64,000 bases of DNA from Bryopsis sp. KO-2023 (Eukaryota > Chlorophyta > Ulvophyceae > Bryopsidales > Bryopsidaceae). The stretch spans positions 186,001-250,000 of the forward strand of contig BSYQ01000016.1 of assembly GCA_030272585.1 (NCBI GenBank), read 5' to 3'. Under the pieces are notes generated by a model, which saw only the letters and a list, made by a program, of their open reading frames with translations, was not told the origin of the DNA and did not search any database. Below, one piece after another: positions 9,933-21,525 of this stretch. The position numbers and the translations under genes were made by a program. The stretch's first letter is position 1, and each line of letters opens with the position of its first letter.

Positions 9933-12903
9933 ATGCAGGTTTTCACGCAAAATCTGAATCTGAATCTACGCGGTCGAGAGGCATCCAGCAGTGGAGCGAG
10001 CAGCACCTCTGGGGGGAACCCCGTGTGGTGGGCTCTAGCGGCAGCTTCCGTCCCTGTTGCGGTGGCGACCGTGGCGTGGTCGACGCGGATATCGGAATAC
10101 TATGTTCCGTACGAGGTGCTTTTTCGTCCTGCAAAAGAGTAAAATCTTTGACATCTTTTTTCCGACGCTTCTTCGAGACAAGACTGCGGTGGGTTGACCC
10201 GATCAGCGATTCGGGATCTACTCAAGCTGCTGTCGTCTCAGACGGAACCTGATAAAACCAAAAACCCTTGGTGGATGGCTGTTTTTTAAACCGTTTTTCG
10301 CGTGTTGCGGAGCCCCCGTTTCGAATAACGAACAAGCGGAGAGGTATTCCCTTGAGTGCGTTTAAACATATTGAACGGAGCGTTGGGCTTATGTTGTCGA
10401 GTCCTGGTGTTTTCCACCGATGATTTGGGAATGTGGAATTTGTGCAGTATCAATATCGGCCGGGCACGATCAGCGGATGGCTGGCGAAAATGCTCCACAA
10501 GCACTCCAAGCAAAGACGTCGGACTCGTCCGATTCGAGTGTACATGGATGGATGTTTCGACATGATGCACTATGGCCACGCAAACGCTCTCCGACAGGTG
10601 GGGCGGCCAATCGCGCTAAGCCAAAAAAAATAATAAATAATAATAACAAATAAACATGGGAGGTGCCTTCTCCTATTCCCTGATAATTTGAAAACATTTC
10701 TGAAAGTCTCCATAGTTTGTTGATGAAATGGAACAATCGCAACACTAAAGAGAATCAAAATCAAAATTGATGGAGGGCTGAATTCAAAAACTGCGATGAT
10801 TTTCAAGAAGTTTTTCCTTAGAGCTCTGAATGTGTGGGGTTGACTAATTTTCTTCCCAACTCGACAGGCAAAAGCTGTTGGGGATGAGTTGGTGGTTGGG
10901 TTGATTCCGGACGATGAAATAGTGAGATGTAAGGGTTGCCGTCCAGTGTTGAACGAATCTGAGCGATTAACTTTGGTGGAGAACATCAAATGGGTGGATG
11001 AGGTCATCACAGGTAAAAACCACAAAGTGTGACAATCACACTATTTTGCTCTGGAATAGGTTTCAGGGATTTAATTTGTGCCATTTTTTAAAGTAATATC
11101 ATTAGTGGATGGGCTACAGGTGGGCAGTTGGAAAGAAATTTGAAAAAAGCAGGCATCAGTCATGAAGGAGTTTGTTTCTATGTCTGACCGATCAGGTGCG
11201 CCTTATGAACTCTACCCAGAGTTCATCGAAGAACTTTTCACAAAGCATAGGGTGGATTACATTATCCATGGAGATGACCCTTGCTTGCTGCCTGATGGAT
11301 CGGATGCCTATGCTCATGCCAAAAAGCTCGGAAGGTTCAAAATGGTGAAATTGTTGTGAGGGGACAGCTGGCCGAGTTTTTGCACATCTTACATGATTAA
11401 TTCTTCGTCCTTTTCGTCAGTTAAACCTGACGAGCAATGCGCAAATGCATTAGTACTATGCACAAGAAGTGTTTTTTGATTGCGAACAGCTGCTTACGTA
11501 CATGTTTTACCCTGGGCATCATGAAGTATGGTGATCCTGCTCGTTTTCCTCTACCAGTTGGCGGCATTTAGCGCTTGTCTTGAAATCTATTCAGCTTTGG
11601 CTTGCAATTAATTGGTGCGTTTTTGTTTTGGGATTTACAGATCAAGCGAACTGAGGGCGTGAGCACCACCGATATCGTTGGTCGAATGCTGACATGCACC
11701 CGAGTGAATAGATTCGTGGCTGGCGAACGCAGGCATGAAATGGTAAATCGGTTGTGTGGTTTATCGACTTTTTTCCTCCTATGCATGATTCAGAAAGAAT
11801 GGTGGAACAAGAAGAAGAAGAAAAAAACATGGATGGGTTGAGGGAGGTCTGAATGGAGTGCATATTTTGCAGATCGTTCGGCAATTCAGCCGAGGTCACG
11901 AGACGGACAGCGACAGCGAGAATTCGGAAACTGGAAAGAAGCCGCAAAGAACGGTGCTTTCGCATTTCATGCCCACTTCACGGAGGATCGTTCAGTTTGC
12001 CAACGGAGCTAAGAAAGCGAATCCCAATTCCAAGATTGTGTACATCGATGGAGCGTTCGATGTTTTCCACGTTGGCCATGTTGCGATCCTGAAAGTAGGC
12101 AACTTTAAGCAGAAAAGTGTGTGTGTGTGTGTTTTTTTGGGGGGAGTTCAGCAGGGTGACTTCCTCCATTGATATTTCCACCCTTATGGGTTCTTTGAAT
12201 TTTGATGGGTGTCGGAATGGAAAGTGAAAAAAAAAAGTGAAAAATGAGTTAAAAACACACACACTCACACTCCTGATGCAGTTTCGGACGTACACCCAAC
12301 TTAATGCTGAATTGAAGCCAAATCTGGATTAGAAAAAACCTCCTATGCTTTTTACAATCAAGAAGGCATCCCTTTATCAATATTTGTCAAACGAAACATG
12401 ATTCGGCAACAATTCGTTTTTTTACTGATTAGAATTTTTCGATCGCATTTGACATTGAAGGAAGCCAAAGCAATGGGGGACTTTTTGCTGGTGGGGCTCC
12501 ATGGGGATGAAGAGGTGGTGAAACGACGAGGTCCTCACATGCCCATTATGAATTTGCACGAAAGGAGTCTCAGCGTTCTTGCCTGCAAACATGTGGATGA
12601 AGTCATTATCGGTGAGCACAGTTTTGATATCAAACATTTTGATGGATAGAAACAGATGAGGGTTCGTCAATTTTTTTTTGACAACCCCCCCAAGAAAAAG
12701 AAAAAAGAATTTTTAAAAAATTGGTTGCTTGGAATAGTTCTGGCCAAATCTGTGAGGGTCCTGTTGCTTTGGGGAGGGTCGGGAAAAAAAGTGGATACTA
12801 AGTAATGATGGTGATTTGAGAGCGTATCGTAGCCATCTATTTGGTTAGTTCAAACAACCTTTTTAATGCTTGTGGTAAATAATTTCAATAATAATGAATA
12901 ATT

Positions 12904-12936
<33 letters not shown>

Positions 12937-14803
12937 TAATATAAATTATACATTATAATTAAAATGATTTGTTTTCTTTGATCCTTGCTTGAATGCGAAA
13001 AAAACTATGTTGGGTTTTTTTTCCTTTTTTTTCAGTCTGTTGTTGACAATATCCTTGCTCGTGATGGCCAATATTGGCTGTAGTTGCTCATCTTGATTTA
13101 TTTTTTTATTTTTTTTTATTTTTTTTTGGGGGGGTGGGAGAGGAGAGGGAGTGAAGTTCACGTGTAATTGATGCAGGCGTTCCACCCGCAATAACAGAGG
13201 ATCTTATCCGTACGTTTAACATTTCTTTGGTGGTGAGGGGGTCTCTGAGTGAAACATCACATCTGGGAGCCGCCGAATCGGGCCGATACGATTCTGTTCA
13301 GAAGATGGGCATTTACAGGTAAAATTTCCAAAAGTCGATTTCTTCTTCCATGGCATTCCTTTTTTATCTGGACCTCATGCATGTATATCTAGCCTAATAT
13401 ATCGCAAAAGTAATGCACCTGGGTTGGATTGATCAATTCCTTTTTCAATTTTGTTCTACTATCGGTGGCTTGATCAGGTTTCCATTGAAATTGCATGTTG
13501 TTGAAAGATTTATCGAACTAGCAACTCTAGCTGTCAGAAGCCTTTGAGATGGGTTTATTTTTTTGTTTTGATAATTGTATCACTCATCACCCTCATCACC
13601 AATTTCTAATTTCTGAAATTAGAAAAGTGGAGCACAAAATAGATACTTACTCCGTCCCAGAATAACTGTCCACTAATATTTAAGGTTACAGTTCACCAGT
13701 AAGACATCCATTTGATCTGAAATGTTGTGGGCAGCATCTCTGATACACATAGATGAAGCCCACAAAATTTCAGATCCATTGGCTGAGAGGTTGCGATGTA
13801 GTGACTCCGAAACCAGAAAAGAAGCGAAAACCACTTTTTCACTTTGACAACTTTATTTTTTGCGTACCAAAATTAGCCCAAAATTGTAAGATACTGTTAT
13901 CAAGCAACAATATACACTTCTTATAGTGTATCCCCAAAATTTGCTCTGAAAATTCCACCTGGCCTCTCATGTAATACGCTTGGAATTCGGTATCAAAGTC
14001 CCATTTTCTAGGCAGCTTGGTGACTTTCGCTCCTATTTTCAAGCAAACTGGCACGCAAAGGTCTCTTGAGTTGCGTTTATGACGTTTGCGAGGTGGAGGT
14101 GGAGTTCGCGCATTGCGCCGCTTTTTTCGGTTTCAGAGGTCGACTTTCCTCGGTTTTATAGTCGTCACGATTTACTGAACGACAACATCGTGCTTTACTC
14201 ACTGATTCAATTACTACGAAATTTTGTGAGCTCGCGGCAGAACATCTAGAGAAAGATGAATGTGTTCACAAATTCATATGGCAAACGATGAACTTTTAAC
14301 GTGTCAAAACGTTCATGGGGGAGGTGAAAAAGTGGTTTTTGCTTCTTTTCTGATTTCGGAGTCACTGCATCGCAACCTCTCGACCAATGGATCTGAAATT
14401 TTGTGGGCTTCATCTATGTGTATCAAAGATGCTGCCCACAACATTTCAGATCAAATGGATGTCTTACTGGTGAACTGTAACCTTAAATATTAGTGGACAG
14501 TTATTCTGGGACGGAGTAAGTATATATACATATATTTATTTATTCTTCTTCTTCTTCTTTTTTTTTTTGGGAGTGTTTTCCCAAAATAAGCTGTTTCAAT
14601 TTCTTTTTTTTAGGCTTTCCGTTTTTCTTAGTTTTCTTTTTTGATTGTCCAGGGAGATACACAGCCCCAGTGCAATGACCACCCGAGCCTTGATCCGTCG
14701 AATCGTCGACAACTGCGATGCTTTCCAAGCAAGAAACGAAAAAAAGGAACAGTCTGAACAAAGATACTACAAGCAACACAAGGAATTCGTCGAAGAACTG
14801 TGA
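9933..14803 (+). CDS. PECT1: Ethanolamine-phosphate cytidylyltransferase (PECT/ECT)
   Basis: Nine exons (9933-10115, 10448-10597, 10868-11012, 11196-11344, 11641-11742, 11873-12094, 12461-12611, 13177-13318, 14653-14803) give 464 residues in one frame. The enzyme makes CDP-ethanolamine from CTP and phosphoethanolamine in the Kennedy pathway of phosphatidylethanolamine synthesis. Two cytidylyltransferase halves are visible. The first has MDGCFDMMHYGHA (HxGH) and RTEGVSTTDIVGRML. The second has IDGAFDVFHVGH (HxGH) and LHERSLSVLACKHVDEVIIG. An N-terminal hydrophobic stretch (residues about 32-50, WWALAAASVPVAVATVAW) resembles the outer mitochondrial/ER anchor of plant PECT1. The C-terminus ends in the family's typical charged helix with YYKQHKEFVEEL. 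The last intron (13319-14652) is enlarged by a Stowaway-like element. Confidence 0.95.
12905..12934. repeat. (TAA)n microsatellite
   Basis: About ten TAA units lie in intron 7 of the PECT gene, inside a longer AT-only stretch (about 12880-12965). Confidence 0.9.
13646..13842 (+). repeat. Left terminal inverted repeat of the Stowaway-like element
   Basis: 197 bp, inverted copy of 14324-14520 with very few substitutions, which suggests recent insertion or repeat homogenisation. Confidence 0.9.
14079..14249 (+). pseudogene. Possible Ulp1-like (C48) coding scrap captured in the element
   Basis: Between the inverted repeats a 56-residue open frame begins with ATG at 14079 and stops at 14247-14249. 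Its second half, around YSRHDLLNDNIVLYSLIQLL, resembles the start of Ulp1/SENP peptidase domains, where a W-L-N-D-x-I-I/V-x-F-Y-L motif binds the SUMO tail. The catalytic His-Asp-Cys region is absent, so it cannot be an active protease. Base composition is more GC-rich than the flanking inverted repeats. The resemblance is short and could be chance. Confidence 0.35.
14324..14520 (-). repeat. Right terminal inverted repeat of the Stowaway-like element
   Basis: Inverted copy of 13646-13842, ending in GGGACGGAGTAAG followed by the TA target duplicate. Confidence 0.9.
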
Positions 14804-16377
14804 CTGCTTTTCAAACTAGTCAGTATTTTCTTTGCCTTTTATTTATCTCTCCCCCTTATATATGGCTCCTTTTTTTCTTTTTCCACAAGTCTGTTGCAGA
14901 AACAGAAAAAGGGGAAAAAAAGTATTTTTTCTTTTGTGTTCCGTAACGTAAGGGCTGAAAATGGAGAGATGTTTGAAAACGAAAGAAAAACCCTCAAGGG
15001 ATACATGCCTGATCGGGAATATATGGTTAGAAATTTGCCATTTGGGCAGGGCTTTTTTTTCGGTTGAGATTCGAAGAGAATGGATCCTCATTTTTGTTTT
15101 CCTTTTCTGGTGTTTTTATTTTTTTTTCTATGACCGTAGTGCTGCTTCAAGTATTGTTTCCTGTTCAGCTGTTTTTCCTTTTTTCAAAATGGGTTTGAAA
15201 ACAAGAATGAAAAATGGAACAAAAAATCTTAAGGAAAGATTGAAAGGGGCTGTTTAGAAAGGGGTCTTTGGAAGAGAGAGAGAAAAAAAAAGAGCAAGAA
15301 AGAAAATGCCTGGCGAAAAATGATTTCTGGGAAAGGGGTCCAGTTTGCTATTGGTTATCTGGTATTCAGAAAGGATGGGTTTAGAGTGGGGATTTTATTG
15401 GGGGTGGGGTTCTTGTTGTGGTAGAGTCGATATCAGGGAGAGAAAAAAAAGAGTGAGTTTCTTAGAGAGAGTGAGAGTGGGAGAGAGGGGTTTGCATCTA
15501 TGTATGTACACACACTCATCTGTTCAGGAAAAGAATTGAAAATTTTTGGCTGAGACAAACCATGCCCACATTTTTGCCACAAACATATTTTGTGCATTTG
15601 TGTGTTTTACCCCGTTAGTCGTTACTGTTTTTTTTTGTGAAGTATCTGATGCCACTTTTTTTTTACTACTTATAAAATATTAGTGGGTTTTTTTTATTAT
15701 TCAGGTTTTTTTGTTCTTTATTTATCTGCTATGTAATGAATCCAATATATGGGTTACATAGTCGAAACTGAAAAAAAAAAGTGATGAGGTGTTGTTTAGC
15801 CCTTATCCTTTTGGGAGATGGAAGAAAAAAAAGTTGTGGGGCTGGTTGAGAAAGAATGAGAGTCTTTTTATTTTTATATTTGAACAGAGCAAGAACTGAC
15901 GAGGAGGAAAAAGAAGAGTTTAGCAGAGGGGGGCACTACAAACCTGTAAATGTTCTGATTTCCCAAAGGGGGCAACTTAAAATTGAGAGGGAGTGTGTTT
16001 GTGTGTGTGAATGCGCTGTTAATTGTTTTGGGTTAATTCTCTTCTTAAAATGAAAAAAGGTTCCTTAAAATGGAAAGGGTTCTTAAAATGGAAAAAGGTC
16101 ACTTGAGAAACCTTATTTCCATCCAGAGGAGCATCCCCTTTTGGAAATGCACATCGAAAGAACCGCATGGTCGTCAAAAAGCTCATAAAAGAAGCGGGAT
16201 CCAATTCTATGGTGAGACATGGCGTCAAGAGGTACGAACGCGCGCGATTCTGAATGTTTCGAAAACCGGCATGCACGGCAGTGTTCAGACGTTCGGACTC
16301 TTGCGCTCTCGGCTTTTTGAAATCGGAGGAAGAAGTTTTTCTGTCTGGCGATATTCGAATCGAAGGCGGTTTAGGAA
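14804..16377. other. Spacer with purine-rich tracts
   Basis: No exon is supported. The stretch is T-rich (14850-15160, 15600-15760), with a GA-rich block (15240-15480) and a short array of near-identical TTAAAATGGAAA units at 16045-16100. The last 150 bases before 16378 become GC-richer, as expected for a promoter and leader. Confidence 0.5.
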
Positions 16378-18515
16378 ATGGACAGCGAGGAAATCATAGA
16401 AGAGGAGTGCATGGCCCTGGAGGCCATTTTTATGGACAGTTTTTCGAAGCTGGACGACGGGCGGATTCGAATCGTGGTGGAGCCTCAAGATGAATCAGAA
16501 GAAAACAAAGGTGGCGGCAGGGTGGCGTGGCCCAGCTCAACTTTTGTATATGTTTCAAGTTTGAGATTTCATTTTCAGGATTGTTGGTTTTTGGAAAACA
16601 AGAAATCATTGAGATTTAGGTTCAACTCGAAACTCAACATTGGGACCATGCTGTACAGGCAAAATCGTAAGAGACTGGATCAGTGCTGTTGCACAGTTTT
16701 TCCTGGTTTTTGAGGGGTGGTCGCAGTTCAGTCCTTTGCACATAGGAAAAAAACTAAAAAATTGTTCATTGGCCCAATTACTAACTGTCTTTGTTGTGTT
16801 TTGTAGTGTTTGTTTTTTCTCGTTGAATCATTTTTAGGGCGTGGTGGTTAGAAGCAGTTTGAAATTAGAATTGACAGAGTTCTATATTCTTGATGCAGAA
16901 AAATATGTTGGCTTGATTGATAATTAAGCAAGAACACACACAGAAGAGAATCATTTTTTTTAAAGAAAGGATTCAACTTTCCTGAGGAAAGTCCTTTTTT
17001 ATTATTAAAAGATATTAATTGTTTATTGGGTTTTTTGGAGCAGGGTGGTCTGTTGTGCTGCAGATGAAATTACCCGATGGGTGAGTATGCTTTTATGACT
17101 GATGGAGATCATCTCCAGGTGGGTCCTTTTTTTTTGTTCTTTTTCCTTGCCATTCCAAGTAGTGATATTATCAGTGGCCGTAATGTTTTTTTTTTTAATT
17201 TGTATTCTTATTTTTTGGAATGTAACAAAAGGGGAAAGGGATCTTTCCCTTACGTCGATCAATCATGAAGGGGTCAGAAGCATTCTCCTTTATATATCAG
17301 TTTTTTTTTTCTAAATCGGTGGACGATTTTTTGTCTTCTGACGAAAAAAAATTATGTCGTGACAGACAGTGCCACTGCAGCACAACATTTCCAAAAAAAA
17401 TGCTACGTTTGGTCTGAAATCAAAAATAGAGTGAGAAATGAAATCAGCCTCCTATCAATTGTATGAGTCAATACATTGACACCTCGATCTTTTTCTTTCT
17501 TTTTTTTTTTGGGGGGGGGTCCATCTCTCTATCCTCAACTTGTTTTTCCAATTTTTGTTTCTTCTTTCGCTCCTTGTTTTTTCAACATGACAGTCTGCAC
17601 TGCACAGGTACCCCTCAACAATCCCCGAATTTGACCTGTCGAACCCCAGCAATGCTGCATTCAATGCTTCTACTCGAGACGAGATGGTGGAGGGATTAGT
17701 CACGGAAGCCAGCGGGCAAGTCGGGGAGCAAATGGTGTATAACCTGGTGGAGTGGCTGAGGGAGAAGCTTCCAGAGTTCATACAGCATTCTCGATCAGAA
17801 AGGGTACGTTGCAGATCTGTATGCTACCACTGGAAAGTTTGGCGAAAAGTGGAAAGTTGCCACGGTGGTGTGTTCAGGGCTGACCCAGAAATCAAGTGTC
17901 AGACCATCTCATCAAGATATGACAAATCAGTACTCTGGTTAGCCAAAGAAACTCTTGGCCAGTCGAAAACAGATTATCTGCATTATCCGTTTTCTTTTCT
18001 CGCTTCTAGCTAAAGGGCACCTAACTTTTCCATGCTTGTCCGTTGATTTTTGCTCTTTTGTTTGGTGCATTAGTCTTGTGAAACATTGTTTTTGATCAGG
18101 TGGTCAGCTCTGGCAATCAAGGGGCCGACGAAGGGGAGGAGAGTCGAGGAGGAAATTCGAAGGACCCAAAAAAGGAGAAAATGACCAAGGCTCAAAAGAG
18201 ACGCCATTTTGACAGGTGAGCAAAGAGTCGTGCAAAGTAGCGATGGATCCTTTTGGTGCAAGCACCTGGGCATATGTTTTGGCTGTTTCTCAATACGTAC
18301 CCGTGGCTTTCGAAGATGTTCAGCGCAGAAGGTTGCGATATGCTCCCAACAAGACTGGAGGGACTGGACGATGGTGTGGGGGACGGGTTGAGTTGTTTTC
18401 ACTGGTGGATTGTAGGTTTGGTGCTGCTGAGGACAAACCTCGCGGTTGGAACTGGGTGGAAATCATTTCACATTTGTCAAAAAGACCACAAGAAGAAGGG
18501 ACAACTTCCACCTAG
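16378..18515 (+). CDS. RWD-domain protein
   Basis: Five exons (16378-16510, 17044-17080, 17608-17803, 18100-18215, 18416-18515) give 193 residues with all phases compatible. The N-terminus has the RWD signature EEECMALEAIF, followed by a beta segment (WSVVLQMKLPDG) and YPSTIPEFDLSN, which matches the RWD strand-YP-turn order. A helix QVGEQMVYNLVEWLREKL closes the domain. After an acidic linker comes MTKAQKRRHFDRFG and then KPRGWNWVEIISHLSK. RWD domains are protein-binding folds related to E2 ubiquitin-conjugating enzymes but without the catalytic cysteine, found in GCN2-binding and E3-associated proteins. The exact orthologue is not identified. Exon 2 is only 37 bases long. Confidence 0.8.
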
Positions 18516-19411
18516 CTTCCCCTGCACTTCCACCTCCGTGCACCACCATTGCCTTTTTTTTGTTTCGAGGGGAAATCTTGAAACCTTCAAGATTGGGAAG
18601 GATTCTCTGTTTTCCGCAGCACAACCTTTTTTGTTTGCGAGTGTGTTTGGTGAGGAGTTAGAGATGTGGATGCATGATTCTTGAAATCAGCATTGTTCAA
18701 TGAATGGGAGGGCAGTTCTTTTTTTTCTTCGGTCCTTCACCTGTTGCGCATTCACCTTTTCATGCCTGCAAGCAGTTTTCGGTTGATATGGGTGAATTGT
18801 AACTATCTTCTCTGGAAGATAACGGAATCGGTCAATTGAAGGAAGTACACGACCCAACTGGGATCGATAGTTTTGTGAATTCAACACAGTCAAAGCAGCA
18901 CAGGGCGACAGGCAGAAAATCAAAATTTTATTTTCAAATCAACTGGGCATTGTTCATTAGCACACACCCCTTCTAGGTGGGACCTAAATCCTGCCGTGGT
19001 TCTCCCCTGGTTGAGTTTCGTGCATTGATGCCCCTTAACTATTCTGTGTACAAATTTTTCATAACTTCCCACAATCCATCGGTAATGCTTGTTAATCCAT
19101 TGGGTATTGGATATTTGCTCTCCACGATACAATCCTGTTTGGTCCAGTTTTTCGTTTCGGTCAGCCAGAATTGTAATCATCATTCTCATTTGGTCCATTC
19201 TTGCAGTACGTTTGTGACGATTGGTTGATGTTTCCTTGGGCTGATGGAAAAGGTTGGTAGAGTCCTACGGTGTGCAGGATGAAAGCGACCAGATCTGAGG
19301 CGTTTGCTATATAACACCACCATCGACAACTCAAGAGTACCCCAAGTTGTAGCCTCTTTTCTCCTTTCAGCAACATATTTTCCACTTTCTTCCGCTTCAG
19401 CGTTTTGAAAA
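18516..19411. other. Spacer containing the LHCII promoter
   Basis: No exon is supported. The open frames seen here have no domain features. The right end holds a TATA-like box. Confidence 0.5.
19307..19314 (+). promoter_or_regulatory. TATA-like box of the LHCII gene
   Basis: CTATATAA lies about 100 bases upstream of the LHCII start codon, followed by an A/C-rich leader. The position suits a strongly expressed photosynthesis gene. Inferred from sequence and distance only. Confidence 0.5.
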
Positions 19412-20344
19412 ATGGCTTCCCCAGCTGTGGCCCAGACTCTCGTTGGCGTTCAGGCTACCGTCAGGGTTGGTTGAGGTCGGATCTCCACGAGGATATCACC
19501 AAGCGAATCATGCTTTTGACATCGTGGTGACGAGTTATCGCGCTTTCGCTCCTCTGTTCAGGCTAGCAAGCAAGTGACTCGCGCAGCTGTCGAGTTCTAC
19601 GGTTCCGATCGCGCCCTTTGGTTGGGCCCATACTCCGAAGGCGCCGTCCCAAGCTACCTCACAGGAGAATTTCCTGGTGACTACGGCTGGGACTCCGCCG
19701 GTCTGTCCGCGGATCCGGAAACCTTCGCCGCCAACCGCGAGCTGGAATTGATCCATGCTCGCTGGGCGATGTTGGGCGTCGTTGGTTGCTTGACCCCTGA
19801 GGCCCTCGAGAAATACGGAGGTCTTGAGTTCGGCGAGGCCGTCTGGTTCAAGGCTGGCTCCCAGATCTTCGCGGAGGGTGGCCTCGACTACCTGGGAAAT
19901 CCTTCTTTGGTGCACGCACAATCTATCCTGGCGATCTGCTGGACTCAGGTTGGTTGCGAACCATCATAATTTCCTTGGAAAAGTGTTGGTTAATGTCGCG
20001 TCTTCACGTGTGGAAACTTTGGTACAATGCAGGTCGTCCTTATGGGTTTGGCTGAGGGGTACCGGTGCTCTGGAGGTCCGTTGGGCGAAGCCACTGATCC
20101 ACTCTACCCCGGTGAGGCTTTCGACCCAATGGGTATGGCTGATGATCCAGAGACCTTCGCCGAACTGAAGACCAAGGAGATCAAGAATGGACGACTGGCT
20201 ATGTTCGCCATGTTCGGTTTCTTCGTCCAATCCCTGCAGACTGGAAAGGGACCGGTCGAGTGCTGGGCTGAACATATCGCCGATCCCGTGGCCAACAATG
20301 GATTCGTGTACGCCACGAAGTTTTTCGGCGCTCAGATTTTCTGA
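19412..20344 (+). CDS. LHCB: Chlorophyll a/b-binding LHCII protein
   Basis: Three exons (19412-19465, 19562-19948, 20033-20344) encode 250 residues, the usual LHCII length. It binds chlorophyll a/b and xanthophylls in the thylakoid membrane and feeds photosystem II. Visible signatures are [21 protein letters not shown], helix B with E80, H83 and R85 ([13 protein letters not shown]), [24 protein letters not shown] with the chlorophyll-ligating Glu, and helix [20 protein letters not shown]. The end [17 protein letters not shown] is typical of major LHCII. The plastid transit peptide is very short (about 20-28 residues). The trimerisation motif reads FYGSDR at 30-35 instead of WYGPDR. Both introns (96 and 84 bp) begin GTTGGTTG. 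Codons are C/G-ending, as expected for high expression. Confidence 0.97.
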
Positions 20345-21509
20345 GTGTCAAAATCGTGGCCTGGTCTACACCTTTGGCAGTTTCCGCGTCTTGGCCGTGG
20401 CTGACTCCCGTGCGTCCAGGGCGTGCGCACCGCTGTATGTACATACCAAAAAAAAAGGATGAGTTTCTAAGTCACATCATGAGGGAAAAAAACGCGCTCG
20501 ACAAAAACTGAAATGTAAAGGAGAGAAATTAAAAATCAACTAACCGGGCACTAATCGGGTCAAAACATATTTTCGATCATGACGTTGATCCGCCAGAGTG
20601 GGTGGCCCCCACTCTGGCACGATACTTGGCACTCATGATGGCAACGATGGTGCAACCAAGGTCGTCCCCCGGTTGATCCCGGGGGGTCTCGTCAACCGAT
20701 CAGGATTCGCCCACCATGGGAATTTCGGTATTCGATCGTCGATGGGGTAGCTAACTACCTCATTGACATCGCTAATGCCGGTGGTTTGATCATTTCCCAA
20801 ATAATTTTTACTTTCTTCTTTTTTCTCCGTGTCACTCGCACACGAATCGACCAACTCATGCGAAAAACCAAAACAACCCTTTTCTGATGCTCTCCTCATG
20901 GTGACGTATCTGCCTTGTGCAGAGCAGTCAAAACCTTGCGTCTGACCACCGGGAACACTCAGCCCACTGTTACAAACACCGTTCTGACCGCCATCACCCT
21001 CTGGCTTGGAATCCCCCACTCTGATCTCAAAATTCCTCAGCCTCTCAGAAACTCACTGTGGACTCAAGTGCACAAAAGAAACACTCGCCGCGCTCCCCCC
21101 GCAACAATCCAAAATAGTAACGGTCGTGGATACATTGGAACGATGCGGAGCGAACACAGGCGGCGACAGAGTGAAGCACACGCGCCGCCAAAAATGCGAG
21201 ATTGTTTTTTTTTTGTCTTCCTTGTCTCGGGGCCGGATTGACAAGGAGGCGACATTATTGACGAGCCTTCGGACCGCTCGTGGCACCCTATTCGTCGATT
21301 GAAACATTTTTCCCTCGAACACGGACACCGGCGGCCCATCGTTTTACGTCTGCTACCGAATCACAAAACAGAAACACAACGATGCGAAAATGACTCTACG
21401 TGGGCACAAGCAGGTATCTGATGGTACTTTCAACCCCGGAGAAAGGAGGGTTCGACGCGCGTTTTGTCGCAGACATGGCCGAAGAGAAGGACTGAATCAG
21501 ACTGGCGCC
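20345..21509. other. Spacer between LHCII and the retroelement
   Basis: Contains the LHCII 3' flank and about 1 kb of unassigned sequence. No exon could be supported: the frames at 20633-21019 (minus) and 20915-21241 (plus) lack domains. A stem-loop lies at 20592-20618. Confidence 0.5.
20592..20618. repeat. 11-bp hairpin downstream of LHCII
   Basis: Arms GCCAGAGTGGG and CCCACTCTGGC flank a 5-base loop. It lies 250 bases after the LHCII stop codon, in a position where it could mark a 3' end, but no function is shown. Confidence 0.7.
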
Positions 21510-21525
21510 CTGCCCCACTGCTTTT

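Larger units (their letters stand above)
13646..14520. mobile_element. Stowaway-like (Tc1/mariner) MITE with long inverted repeats
   Basis: An 875-bp element is bounded by TA dinucleotides (13644-13645 and 14521-14522) that look like a target-site duplication. Its ends are inverted copies: 13646-13842 and 14324-14520 match with only a handful of differences over 197 bp. The terminal sequence CTTACTCCGTCCCAGAATAA is very close to the CTCCCTCCGTCCCAAAATAA type of ends known from plant Stowaway MITEs. No transposase is encoded, so it is non-autonomous. It sits in the last intron of the PECT gene, which it lengthens by nearly 0.9 kb without touching either splice site. Confidence 0.9.

Noticed and set aside
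9491-10252. 253-residue plus-strand frame overlapping the PECT first exon
   Set aside because: The PECT exon is in another frame and supported by the family; this frame has low-complexity content and no homology features.
20560-21500. Possible LTR or second transposon next to LHCII
   Set aside because: A hairpin and many short frames are present, but no terminal repeat pair or target duplication was found.
21340-21525. Host exon fused upstream of the RT frame
   Set aside because: The RT frame is closed by a stop at 21493-21495 and no acceptor or start codon supports a host fusion; simple 5' truncation explains it.
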